Of a DNA stretch of 64,000 bases, positions 26,671 through 34,309 are shown one piece after another. The notes under the pieces were generated by a model that saw only the letters and a list, made by a program, of their open reading frames with translations, made no database searches and was not told the origin of the DNA. The translations under genes were made by a program, and so were the position numbers. Origin of the DNA: Brevibacterium marinum (GTDB lineage Bacteria; Actinomycetota; Actinomycetes; Actinomycetales; Brevibacteriaceae); assembly GCF_011927955.1 (NCBI RefSeq), contig NZ_JAATJN010000001.1, positions 930,001-994,000 on the forward strand, given 5' to 3'. Each line of letters begins with the position of its first letter. Position 1 is the stretch's first letter.

Positions 26671-27825
26671 ATGACCTCCAACATTTCAGTGGGAACCGGC
26701 GCTGCCCACAGTCAGTCCTCGGAACCTCGGATGATCCAGATGCTCACCGAAGACGGCAATCGCGTCGAATCAGGTGAATACGATGCCTTCGCGGCAGAGC
26801 TCACCGATGAGGATCTGCGCGGCTTCTACCGGGACATGGTCCTGGTGCGTCGCATCGATGCTGAGGGCGCGGCCCTGCAGCGACAAGGACAACTCGGCCT
26901 CTGGGCGCCGATGTTCGGTCAGGAAGCAGCCCAGATCGGCATGGGACGGGCGACCCGCCCTCAGGACTTCGTCTTCCCCACCTACCGTGAACACGGTCTC
27001 GCTTACACCCGCGGCGTCGAACCGGAAACCCTCCTCGGCATGTTCCGCGGCCAGAACCACGGCGCTTGGGACCCCCAGGAGCACCACTTCCACACCTACA
27101 CCATCGTCATCGGATCGCAGGCGCTGCATGCGACCGGCTACGCCATGGGAGTCTCCATGGACGGCGACGTCGGAACCGGCGACATCGAACGCGACACCGT
27201 ATCCATCGCCTGCTTCGGCGACGGCGCCACCTCGCAGGGTGACGTGTCCGAGGCGCTGACCTTCGCCGGAGCGTTCCACGCACCCGTGCTGTTCTTCTGC
27301 CAGAACAACCAGTGGGCCATCTCCGAACCCACCCACGTCCAGTCCGCAGCGCCACTGTGCAAGCGCGGCGAAGGATTCGGCGTGCCCGGCCTCCGCGTCG
27401 ACGGCAACGACATCATCGCGATGTACGCCGTGGCCCGGGCCAGCCTGGACTCGGTCCGCGCCGGCAACGGTCCGATGCTCATCGAAGCCTTCACCTATCG
27501 TCGCGGTGCCCACACCACGGCCGATGACCCGACGAAGTACCGTGACAAGGCCGAAGAGGAGATCTGGGAAGACCGCGATCCGCTCAAGCGTCTTCGCGCC
27601 TACCTCGACAACCACACCGAGACCGGTGAGGAGTTCTTCGCCGAGGTGGATGCCGAAGCCGACACCCTCGCCGCCCGCATCCGCCACAACTGCATGACCA
27701 TGGAAGATCCCGACCCTGTCGAGATGTTCGCCCATGTCACCTCCGAACCTCACTCACTCGTCGATGAGGAACGTGCGGAATTCCTCGCATACCAAGCCTC
27801 ATTCGTCGATGCAGGTGAGGCCTGA
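26671..27825 (+). CDS. 2-oxoacid dehydrogenase E1 component, alpha subunit
   Basis: Thiamine-diphosphate-dependent decarboxylase subunit of a 2-oxoacid dehydrogenase complex, 384 residues. It has FGQEAAQIGMGRA near 80, the thiamine-binding GDGATSQGDVSEAL...NNQWAIS stretch near 185-215 and the phosphorylation-loop-like RRGAHTTADDPTKYR near 275. Residues 1-40 form a variable arm. The ATG at 26671 follows GGAGAACTGAA. The next gene starts inside its stop (TGATG). As actinomycetes normally use AceE for pyruvate, a heterotetrameric E1 like this most often serves branched-chain 2-oxoacids, and pyruvate remains possible. Confidence 0.92.
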   Translation: MTSNISVGTGAAHSQSSEPRMIQMLTEDGNRVESGEYDAFAAELTDEDLRGFYRDMVLVRRIDAEGAALQRQGQLGLWAPMFGQEAAQIGMGRATRPQDFVFPTYREHGLAYTRGVEPETLLGMFRGQNHGAWDPQEHHFHTYTIVIGSQALHATGYAMGVSMDGDVGTGDIERDTVSIACFGDGATSQGDVSEALTFAGAFHAPVLFFCQNNQWAISEPTHVQSAAPLCKRGEGFGVPGLRVDGNDIIAMYAVARASLDSVRAGNGPMLIEAFTYRRGAHTTADDPTKYRDKAEEEIWEDRDPLKRLRAYLDNHTETGEEFFAEVDAEADTLAARIRHNCMTMEDPDPVEMFAHVTSEPHSLVDEERAEFLAYQASFVDAGEA

Positions 27826-28802
27826 TGGAGAAACTTCCCCTGTCAAAGGCCATCACGGCCGGAATGCGCAAAGCCATGGAGGACGACCCGAAGGTCGTCC
27901 TCATCGGTGAGGACATCGGAAAGCTCGGCGGCGTCTTCCGCGTCACCGAGGGTCTGCAGAAGGACTTCGGTCCGCAGCGGGTCATCGACTCCCCGCTGGC
28001 CGAATCCGGCATGGTCGGAACCTCGATCGGCATGGCCATCCGCGGATACCGCCCGGTCATCGAGATCCAATTCGACGCCTTCATCTTCCCCGCCTACGAC
28101 CAGATCGTGACGCAGCTGGCCAAGCTCTACAACCGCACCCACGGCAAGGAGAGGATGCCGATCGTCATCCGCGTGCCCTACGGCGGCGGAATCGGTTCAC
28201 CCGAGCACCACTCGGAGAGCCCGGAGACGGTCTTCGCCCACCACGCGGGCCTGCGCCTGATCTCTCCATCGAACGCCCACGACGCGTACTGGATGATGCA
28301 GGACGCGATCAAGAGCGACGACCCGGTGATGTTCTTCGAGCCCAAGCGCCGCTACTGGCTGCGCGGCGACGTCGACACGGCCGACCGGGGCGGCTTGGCG
28401 ATGCACGATGCCCAGGTGGTCTCCGAAGGCGCCGACGTGACCCTGGTGGCCTACGGTCCACTGATGCCGACGGCCAAGGACGTCGTCACGGCCGCTGCCG
28501 AGGAGGGCAAGAGCGTCGAACTCATCGACCTGCGCAGCCTCAGCCCGATCGACTTCACGACGATCGAGAAATCGGTGCAGAAGACCGGCCGTCTGGTGGT
28601 CACCCACGAGGCACCGACGTTCCTGGGGCTGGGGTCCGAGATCGCGGCACGCCTGTCCGAACGCTGCTTCTTCAACCTCGAGGCGCCGGTCATCCGCGTC
28701 GGCGGCTACCACACGCCTTACCCCGGCTCTCGGATGGAAGAACACTACCTGCCCGACCTGGATCGCATCTTCGACGGTGTCGACCGGGCCCTGGCCTACT
28801 GA
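27825..28802 (+). CDS. 2-oxoacid dehydrogenase E1 component, beta subunit
   Basis: Beta subunit of the E1 tetramer, 325 residues, the usual length. LIGEDIGKLGGVFRVT near residue 27, DSPLAESGMVG near 58, EIQFDAFIFPAYDQI near 83 and RVPYGGGIG near 116 are hallmark segments that build the thiamine site with the alpha subunit. The C-terminal transketolase domain ends with VGGYHTPYPGSRMEEHYLPD. The start overlaps the alpha-subunit stop by one base, giving equal production of both. The E2 gene follows after 16 bp. No E3 (lipoamide dehydrogenase) gene is in the operon, so a shared one must be used. Confidence 0.95.
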   Translation: MEKLPLSKAITAGMRKAMEDDPKVVLIGEDIGKLGGVFRVTEGLQKDFGPQRVIDSPLAESGMVGTSIGMAIRGYRPVIEIQFDAFIFPAYDQIVTQLAKLYNRTHGKERMPIVIRVPYGGGIGSPEHHSESPETVFAHHAGLRLISPSNAHDAYWMMQDAIKSDDPVMFFEPKRRYWLRGDVDTADRGGLAMHDAQVVSEGADVTLVAYGPLMPTAKDVVTAAAEEGKSVELIDLRSLSPIDFTTIEKSVQKTGRLVVTHEAPTFLGLGSEIAARLSERCFFNLEAPVIRVGGYHTPYPGSRMEEHYLPDLDRIFDGVDRALAY

Positions 28803-28818
28803 CTCGAGGAGAGCTGAT

Positions 28819-30297
28819 ATGTCTTTCGAATTTCCGCTTCCTGACGTCGGTGAGGGCCTGACCGAGGCCGACGTCGTGTCATGGAAGGTCGCCCCGGGCG
28901 AGACCGTCACCGTCAACCAGATCCTCGTCGAGATCGAAACGGCGAAGTCCCTGGTCGAGCTGCCGAGCCCGGAGGCAGGGCTCGTGGACGCACTGCTGGT
29001 CGACGAGGGTCAGACCATCGAGGTCGGCACGCCGATCATCCGCTTCGGCTCCGGCTCCGGCTCTGGCGAGGAGGGCTCCTCGGGTGCATCCGCAGCCGGC
29101 CCGAGCACTTCGGAGGCACAGCCCCCGGCCGAGAGCGAAGGCGACGCCGATGGCGGTGCCACTCTCGTCGGCTACGGAGCGAAGGCCGCCTCGTCGAAAC
29201 GACGTCCCCGCAAGGGCGCAGGCGTTCCGGCACCGACCGGCTCGTCCGCCGCACCTACGGCTCCTGCTCCGGCAGCGCCCGCTGCGCCGGCTCCTACGGC
29301 CCCTGCGCCGGCAGCCGCTGCGCCCGCACCTGCGGCTCCTGCGCCGGCACAGACGGGAACTGCCGATGCCGCGGGACCGGCGGCCGCCTCGGCGGGCAAA
29401 CCCCTGGCGAAGCCCCCCGTGCGCAAGCTTGCGAAGGACCTCGGCATCGACCTGGCCTCCATCGTTCCGACCGGCTCACGCGGCGAAGTCACTCGTGACG
29501 ACGTCAATGCAGCGGCCGAAGGCACCGGAGCAGCGTCGACCGACGCCACGGCAGTCGCGAGCACAGGGACGACGACCGCCTCGGCGACCACCGGCCCGGC
29601 AGGTGAGCTCGAGGAGCGGATCCCGTTCAAGGGCGTGACGAAGATGATGGCCAAGGCCATGGTCGACTCCGCATTCACGATGCCCCACGTCACCGAGTTC
29701 CTCGACGTCGACGTGACCGAGACGATGGCCTTCGTGCGCAGACTCAAGTCCACGAAGTTCCTCGGCGAGGACATCAAGGTCTCACCGCTGCTCATCGTGG
29801 CCAAGGCCGTCGCCTGGGCGGCGTCCCGCAACCCGAGGATCAACGCGAGCCTCGAGGGCGATGAGATCGTCGTCAAGAAGTACCTCAACCTCGGTGTCGC
29901 CGCGGCCACTCCGCGTGGCCTCATCGTGCCGAACATCAAGGACGCACACACGATGGGCCTGACCGATCTTGCCCAGGGCATTCAGGATCTGACCGCCCTG
30001 GCGAGGTCCGGTAGGACTCCACCGGCCGATCAGGCGGGCGGGACGATCACCATCACGAACGTCGGTGTCTTCGGCGTCGATGCGGGCACTCCGATCATCA
30101 ACCCGGGCGAAGCAGCGATCCTGGCCTTCGGTCAGATCCGGAAGAAGCCCTGGGTCGTCGGTGACGAGATCGTCCCACGTGACATCACGACGCTGTCGGT
30201 GAGTGCGGACCATCGAATCGTCGACGGTGAGATCATCTCGAAGTTCCTCGCCGACGTCGGTCGCGGACTCGAGGATCCGACGCTGCTGCTGGCCTGA
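28819..30297 (+). CDS. Dihydrolipoamide acyltransferase (E2)
   Basis: Core acyltransferase of the complex, 492 residues. One N-terminal lipoyl domain (1-80) has the lipoylated lysine in EIETAKSLVELPS near 43. A long Ala/Pro linker (about 85-195) is broken by YGAKAASSKRRPRKG. The E3-binding domain PPVRKLAKDLGIDL lies near 200, followed by a second Thr/Ala linker and the catalytic domain with SADHRIVDGEII near 465 (HxxxDG). The ATG at 28819 is preceded by GAGGAGAGC. One lipoyl domain only, which is usual for branched-chain-type E2, supports that assignment over pyruvate E2 with several. Confidence 0.94.
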   Translation: MSFEFPLPDVGEGLTEADVVSWKVAPGETVTVNQILVEIETAKSLVELPSPEAGLVDALLVDEGQTIEVGTPIIRFGSGSGSGEEGSSGASAAGPSTSEAQPPAESEGDADGGATLVGYGAKAASSKRRPRKGAGVPAPTGSSAAPTAPAPAAPAAPAPTAPAPAAAAPAPAAPAPAQTGTADAAGPAAASAGKPLAKPPVRKLAKDLGIDLASIVPTGSRGEVTRDDVNAAAEGTGAASTDATAVASTGTTTASATTGPAGELEERIPFKGVTKMMAKAMVDSAFTMPHVTEFLDVDVTETMAFVRRLKSTKFLGEDIKVSPLLIVAKAVAWAASRNPRINASLEGDEIVVKKYLNLGVAAATPRGLIVPNIKDAHTMGLTDLAQGIQDLTALARSGRTPPADQAGGTITITNVGVFGVDAGTPIINPGEAAILAFGQIRKKPWVVGDEIVPRDITTLSVSADHRIVDGEIISKFLADVGRGLEDPTLLLA

Positions 30298-30324
30298 GCC
30301 GGACCGCAGCCGACAGGGACAGGC

Positions 30325-31371
30325 ATGAAAGCCGCTTTCGTCAATCGCCTCGGCGGGGTCGAAGAGATTCGGTACGGGGACCTGCCGGAACCCGTTCCGG
30401 GGCCCACCGACTGCCTCGTCGAGGTGGCCGCGGTCAGCCTCAACCCGGTGGACACCTTCGTTCGCTCGGGGCGATTTTCCACCGCTGTCCCGCTGCCCTT
30501 CATCCTGGGCCGGGACCTCGTGGGTACCGTCGTGAGCGCACCTCCGGGAACATCGCTGGCCCGAGGCCAGACCGTGTGGTGTGACAGCCTGGGATACGAG
30601 GGACGGCAGGGCTCCTATGCCGAGCTCGCCGTCGTCCCGGCCGACCGTCTCTATCCGGCGCCCAGCGGCATCGAAGCCCACAGCACCGACGCGCATCGGC
30701 TCGTCGCGCTGGCCCATCCGGCGACGACGGCATGGTTGGGCTGGTTCGAGCATGGGAGGCTCGTGCCCGGGGACACCGTCTTCGTCGGCGGGGGAGCGGG
30801 CAACGTCGGCAACGCCGCGATCCGGCTGGCCGCGGCCGCCGGAGCCCGGATCGTCGCCAGCAGCCATTCCCGTGACTTCGACACGGTGCGGGCGGCCGGC
30901 GCCGAGGTGGTCCTCGACTATCGTGACCCTGACCTCCCGGCCGCGTGCGCCAGGGCGGCACCGGAGGGCTTCGACCTCGTCTGGGACACCTCCGGCCACC
31001 ATGACGGCGAATTCCTCGCCGAGGCGACCGCTCCCGGTGCCCGGGTCCTCATCACTGCTTCCGCTGCACCGAACACCGAGGTGCCACTGGGACGTCTCTA
31101 CACGAAGGACGTGTCACTCATCGGGTTCGTGATGTCTCGGACGACGGCAGACCAGCTGGCCCGGGCCGCGAAGGGCCTGACGCCCTTCCTCCGACCGAGA
31201 GCGGCCGGACCGCTGACGAGGACCGACAAGACGTCGGCCACCGGGACGGTCTCGAGCGCCGGAGCGCTGACGACCGCCATCGCCGAGGTGCTGCCCCTGT
31301 CCGAAGCTGCGCGGGCTCACCGAATGATGGAGACCGGCGAAATCCGCGGCCGAGTCGTCCTCACGCCCTGA
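30325..31371 (+). CDS. Medium-chain dehydrogenase/quinone-oxidoreductase family protein
   Basis: An NAD(P)H-dependent oxidoreductase of 348 residues. The N-terminal GroES-like fold starts MKAAFVNRLGGVEEIRYGDLPEP, typical of quinone oxidoreductases, and the Rossmann motif GGGAGNVGNAAIRLAAAAG lies near residue 155. No structural- or catalytic-zinc cysteine set is visible, so it is the zinc-free QOR branch. Substrate unknown. It follows the E2 gene after 27 bp in the same direction and may be the last gene of the operon. Residues about 285-312 form a Thr/Ser/Ala-rich insertion. The stop is the start of a degenerate 26-bp repeat shared with the convergent gene's 3' end. Confidence 0.88.
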   Translation: MKAAFVNRLGGVEEIRYGDLPEPVPGPTDCLVEVAAVSLNPVDTFVRSGRFSTAVPLPFILGRDLVGTVVSAPPGTSLARGQTVWCDSLGYEGRQGSYAELAVVPADRLYPAPSGIEAHSTDAHRLVALAHPATTAWLGWFEHGRLVPGDTVFVGGGAGNVGNAAIRLAAAAGARIVASSHSRDFDTVRAAGAEVVLDYRDPDLPAACARAAPEGFDLVWDTSGHHDGEFLAEATAPGARVLITASAAPNTEVPLGRLYTKDVSLIGFVMSRTTADQLARAAKGLTPFLRPRAAGPLTRTDKTSATGTVSSAGALTTAIAEVLPLSEAARAHRMMETGEIRGRVVLTP

Positions 31372-31417
31372 GTCGGCGAATCGCTGTCACCCCCTGAGCG
31401 GGCGACTACTTGTCGAG
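31366..31417. repeat. Degenerate two-copy 26-bp repeat across convergent stop codons
   Basis: 31366-31391 and 31392-31417 match at 17 of 26 positions, sharing CCCTGAG, GGCGA and TGTC. The first copy holds the TGA of the oxidoreductase gene, and the second runs into the last codons of the minus-strand gene at 31406. Confidence 0.5.
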
Positions 31418-32377
31418 GTAGGCGCTGTTGCCCTTCGGACTGCCGTCCTCGACCAGCCGTTTCGCGATGCAGTCGTCCCGGCCGAGCCCCCAGGAGCGGC
31501 ACTGATCGAGAGCGGGCTCGGGGTCGTTGTAGGGAGTGTCGATGATGGTGACCCAGTAGTCGTCACCCTCGTACGCGCCCCAGTCGCTGCTGTGGATGAG
31601 GATCGCTCCCGGGTACTTGACCCGGTTGGTCTCGAACTCATCGACGATGTCCTGCTCTGTCCATGTCTTGCCTTCGGCTTCGAGTCCGACGTTCTTCGCG
31701 CTGACCTGCGTCACCCAGTCGCCCTCGAGGTCGGCGGCCTCCGCCGTGCCCTCCTTCGTGTAGGTCGCCAATGCCTCTTCGGGGGTCGCCGTCGGCTGCA
31801 CCAAGGTGTCTGTCGGTGATGGTGGCGCCGATTCGGTCTCGTCACCGTTGAAGTCCACGGGGACGGTGCCGGTCGACGGGGCCAGCCATCGGACCCCGAA
31901 GAATGCCAGGAGCGCAAGCACCATGATGATGGCGATGATGACGAGGGTGATTTTGGCCCCGTTGCCCTTCTTCGGGGCGGGCGTGGGCGACAGAGGTATC
32001 TGCCCGGAGGTCGGACCGTCGGAGCCGGAGCCGACTGGGGCCGAGCGCGGTGTCTGAGCACCCGTTCGCTGCTCGCGGACGTCCGGCTGGGAACGGCCGC
32101 CGTTCGGTGCTTCTCCACCTGGGTGTGCCTGAGACCGGCGCTGGAACGGTGAGCCCCCGGCGGGGGCGAAGACGTTGCGTGACCGGTTCTTGGACAGAGG
32201 CAGATCACCTGTGTGCCGTTCGATGTACTCGTAGTAGGTCGAGTCGTCGAAGTCGGCTGCACTCTGGTTCGCTCCCTGCCCCCGTGATGGGGTCTGACCG
32301 GCACGATCGGAGTGATGCTGGTGCCAGTCAGCGCTGGTTGCTGGACGGATTCGCGGCCTCGGTGGAACGTCGCTCAT
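31406..32377 (-). CDS. Membrane-anchored protein with a SPOR-like extracellular domain
   Basis: A 323-residue protein of unknown role. The first about 140 residues are disordered and rich in Pro, Ser, Gly, Arg and His. One transmembrane helix follows at about 145-165 (ITLVIIAIIMVLALLAFFGV), then a Thr/Pro/Ala linker and a C-terminal domain of about 80 residues. That domain contains YWVTIIDTPYNDPEPAL and WGLGRDDCIAKRL with two cysteines, a pattern I know from the external parts of actinobacterial membrane proteins and kinases. It is probably a cell-wall-facing protein. The ATG at 32377 has GAGGACC upstream on its strand. Divergent from the ribosomal-protein operon, 618 bp away. Confidence 0.7.
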   Translation of the reverse strand: MSDVPPRPRIRPATSADWHQHHSDRAGQTPSRGQGANQSAADFDDSTYYEYIERHTGDLPLSKNRSRNVFAPAGGSPFQRRSQAHPGGEAPNGGRSQPDVREQRTGAQTPRSAPVGSGSDGPTSGQIPLSPTPAPKKGNGAKITLVIIAIIMVLALLAFFGVRWLAPSTGTVPVDFNGDETESAPPSPTDTLVQPTATPEEALATYTKEGTAEAADLEGDWVTQVSAKNVGLEAEGKTWTEQDIVDEFETNRVKYPGAILIHSSDWGAYEGDDYWVTIIDTPYNDPEPALDQCRSWGLGRDDCIAKRLVEDGSPKGNSAYLDK

Positions 32378-32995
32378 CGGTCCTCCTGAGTGCCAGATGT
32401 GGTGGCAATCATCTTCTTACCTTGGCACGACATGGATATGTGTTCAACACGGAGCACAGCAGGACGTCTTGTCTGCTCGATGGCCGAGGCGAACATGGGA
32501 ATCGGATGGGAACGGACACCCGGTCCGTGCCGGGCGGTCTCTCGCCCGCGTTTGCGGGACACGGGCGGACTGTGTCCGAGGGCCGCAGATGCGAGAGCCG
32601 CGCAGGACGGAGGCGAACCAGTGAATTTGCTCTGAAGGCCCGTTTCTCTCTAAGCTTGGTATCTGTTGTGTCGTAACAGGGCGATCCCGGATCGCTTCGT
32701 TGTGGCCAACATGGTGCTCACCCACCGCTGCACTCCAGCTTCGGCCATCTCTCACAGGCTACGGCTTCAGCGCTGGTGAGACATCTCGCCCGAACGGGCA
32801 AACCTGTTTTGGCGTACACAATTTTCATTGCGAACGCCGCATGCCGGGCCTCAGCCCGGTGAGTGGCCGGACCCCGTCCGGCCGGGCAGCTCGTGAAAAT
32901 TTGTTGATGTCTTCCGACATCGGCGCAAGCGAGCGTGGAGTCCACGCTGTCCTGCTTGTTTCGAGGGTCGGTAACTTGTGAACTGGAGGAGAGTC
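32378..32995. other. 618-bp non-coding region upstream of the ribosomal-protein operon
   Basis: I find no credible gene here. Near the rpmB side, an 8-bp hairpin (GGCCGGAC 32865-32872, GTCCGGCC 32876-32883, three-base loop) precedes a TGAAAAT half-site at about 32894, and ATTTTCA occurs at about 32821. These are single halves of a Zur-like dyad, not a full box, so zinc control is unproven. GGAGGAGAG before 32996 is the rpmB ribosome binding site. The rest has no repeat or RNA gene I can recognise. Confidence 0.45.
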
Positions 32996-33232
32996 ATGGC
33001 AGCAACCTGCCAAGTAACCGGGGCCGTCCCTGGTTTCGGACACAATGTGTCCCACTCGAACCGGCGCACCAAGCGTCGTTTCAACCCGAATATTCAGAAA
33101 AAGCGCTACTTCGTTCCGTCTCTGCGCCGCAATGTCACTCTGACCGTGTCCGCCAAGGGCATCAAGGTCATCGACGCGCGCGGAATTGACGCTGTCGTCG
33201 GCGAGCTCATCGCCAAGGGAGTGAAGCTCTGA
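32996..33232 (+). CDS. rpmB: 50S ribosomal protein L28, zinc-independent type
   Basis: A 78-residue large-subunit protein. [29 protein letters not shown] and the C-terminal [13 protein letters not shown] match L28, as does the length. Only one N-terminal Cys is left and the CxxC zinc pairs of the other L28 class are missing, so it is the C-minus type. The ATG at 32996 follows GGAGGAGAGTC. Its stop overlaps the rpmG start by one base (TGATG). In many actinobacteria the C-minus L28-L33-S14 set is repressed by Zur and replaces zinc-bound versions under zinc limitation. Confidence 0.95.
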   Translation: MAATCQVTGAVPGFGHNVSHSNRRTKRRFNPNIQKKRYFVPSLRRNVTLTVSAKGIKVIDARGIDAVVGELIAKGVKL

Positions 33233-33399
33233 TGGCTAAGACACAGGACATTCGTCCCATCATCAAGCTCAAGTCGACGGCTGGCAGCGGGTACACCTAC
33301 GTGACCCGCAAGAACCGCCGCAACAACCCGGACCGCATCGTGCTGAAGAAGTACGATCCGATCGTCCGCAAGCACGTCGATTTCCGAGAGGAGCGCTGA
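33232..33399 (+). CDS. rpmG: 50S ribosomal protein L33, zinc-independent type
   Basis: A 55-residue large-subunit protein. It starts [20 protein letters not shown], continues with [15 protein letters not shown] and ends VDFREER, the usual L33 pattern. It has no cysteine at all, so it is the C-minus form that does not bind zinc. The start shares one base with the rpmB stop, and rpsN follows after six bases. The ORF is short but its family identity is clear. Confidence 0.95.
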   Translation: MAKTQDIRPIIKLKSTAGSGYTYVTRKNRRNNPDRIVLKKYDPIVRKHVDFREER

Positions 33400-33405
33400 G
33401 CGCAT

Positions 33406-33711
33406 ATGGCTAAGAAGTCAAAGATCGCACGCGACAAGCAGCGTCGCGTCATTGTTGAGCGCTATGCGGAGCGTCGTGCGACGCTCAAGCGCCAGCTGAC
33501 CCACCCAGACAGCACCGACGAGCAGCGTGAGGAAGCACGCCTCGGACTGCAGAAGCTTCCGCGTGATGCTTCGCCAGTGCGCGTGCGCAACCGTGACCAG
33601 GTCGATGGCCGCCCTCGCGGTTACCTCAGGAAGTTCGGTCTTTCCCGTGTTCGCTTCCGCAATATGGCGCACAACGGCGAGTTGCCCGGCGTGACGAAGT
33701 CGAGCTGGTAA
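33406..33711 (+). CDS. rpsN: 30S ribosomal protein S14, zinc-independent type
   Basis: A 101-residue small-subunit protein of the long, cysteine-free S14 class. It starts [14 protein letters not shown], has [20 protein letters not shown] in the middle and ends with the conserved [20 protein letters not shown] and [11 protein letters not shown]. The short zinc-type S14 (about 61 residues with CxxC) is normally in the main ribosomal operon, which is not in this window. It is the third gene of rpmB-rpmG-rpsN. The HU gene is 69 bp downstream with its own ribosome binding site. Confidence 0.96.
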   Translation: MAKKSKIARDKQRRVIVERYAERRATLKRQLTHPDSTDEQREEARLGLQKLPRDASPVRVRNRDQVDGRPRGYLRKFGLSRVRFRNMAHNGELPGVTKSSW

Positions 33712-33780
33712 TCTCGAGGAAGTTCGTTATCGGAAAAACGGACCGGTAACCGACCGACTTGTCCTAAGGAGGACACTTTT

Positions 33781-34068
33781 ATGGCTAAGAACCGTAGTGA
33801 GCTCGTTGCAGAAGTTGCAGAGAATTCCGGACTGACCCAGAAGCAGGTCTCGGACGTTCTTGATGGTGTCTTCGATGTCTTCTCCGACGTCGTCGACAAG
33901 GGCGAAAAGCTCACCATCCCCGGATGGCTGTCAGTCGAGCGCACGGAACGTGCCGCTCGCAAGGGACGTAACCCGCAGACCGGTGAAGAGATCCAGATCA
34001 AGGCCGGCTATTCCGTGAAGCTGTCCGCTGGTTCGAAGCTGAAAGCCGCTGCCGGCAGCCCTAACTGA
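33781..34068 (+). CDS. HU-family nucleoid protein
   Basis: A 95-residue DNA-bending protein. The helical N terminus AKNRSELVAEVAENSGLTQKQVSDVL, the GWLSVERTERAARKGRNPQTG segment with the DNA-contacting arm, and KAGYSVKLSAGSKLK fit the HU/IHF fold. The tip of the arm is RNPQTGE, the usual RNPxTG. It has no long lysine-rich tail like mycobacterial HupB. The ATG follows CCTAAGGAGGACAC, a strong ribosome binding site. It is on the same strand as rpsN, and the 69-bp gap could hold a promoter. A strong hairpin follows. Confidence 0.95.
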   Translation: MAKNRSELVAEVAENSGLTQKQVSDVLDGVFDVFSDVVDKGEKLTIPGWLSVERTERAARKGRNPQTGEEIQIKAGYSVKLSAGSKLKAAAGSPN

Positions 34069-34085
34069 GCTGCGCGCACCAGCAT

Positions 34086-34119
34086 CGAATGGCCCGGACC
34101 GTGTGGTCCGGGCCATTCG
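34086..34119 (+). terminator. Stem-loop after the HU gene
   Basis: A perfect 15-bp stem, CGAATGGCCCGGACC (34086-34100) with its complement at 34105-34119, around a four-base loop. It starts 18 bp after the HU stop. There is no long T-run. It would end the ribosomal-protein/HU transcript. Confidence 0.85.
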
Positions 34120-34215
34120 TCTATCCGGCGTGACCGATCCGGCCCTCGACCCGATCCGACTCTCGCTCGGTCCTCGACCCGACCTCGGCCGACGAGACTC
34201 GATCCGACGTTGCCC

Positions 34216-34229
34216 GGCGAGATCTCGCC
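34216..34229. promoter_or_regulatory. Palindrome upstream of the CopD-CtaG gene
   Basis: GGCGAGATCTCGCC is a perfect 14-bp palindrome 81 bp before the CopD-CtaG start. It may be an operator. It is unlike the CsoR dyad at 8847. Confidence 0.3.
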
Positions 34230-34309
34230 ACGTCGGGGCCGTGCGGTTAGCCGGGTTTCAGACTCCGGCGATATCCTTGAACCATGAATGAAGCGGCGGT
34301 CAGCCACCA

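Noticed and set aside
32820..32900. A possible Zur box upstream of rpmB
   Set aside because: Only isolated half-sites (ATTTTCA, TGAAAAT) are present and their partner halves do not match, so a full dyad is not supported.
32378..32995. Short open frames in the 618-bp gap before rpmB
   Set aside because: They overlap each other on both strands, lack ribosome binding sites and resemble no protein family.
34140..34215. A repeat of CTCGACCCGA in the gap after the HU gene
   Set aside because: Two copies 28 bp apart in Arg/Asp-codon-like sequence. The flanks do not match well enough to call an array.
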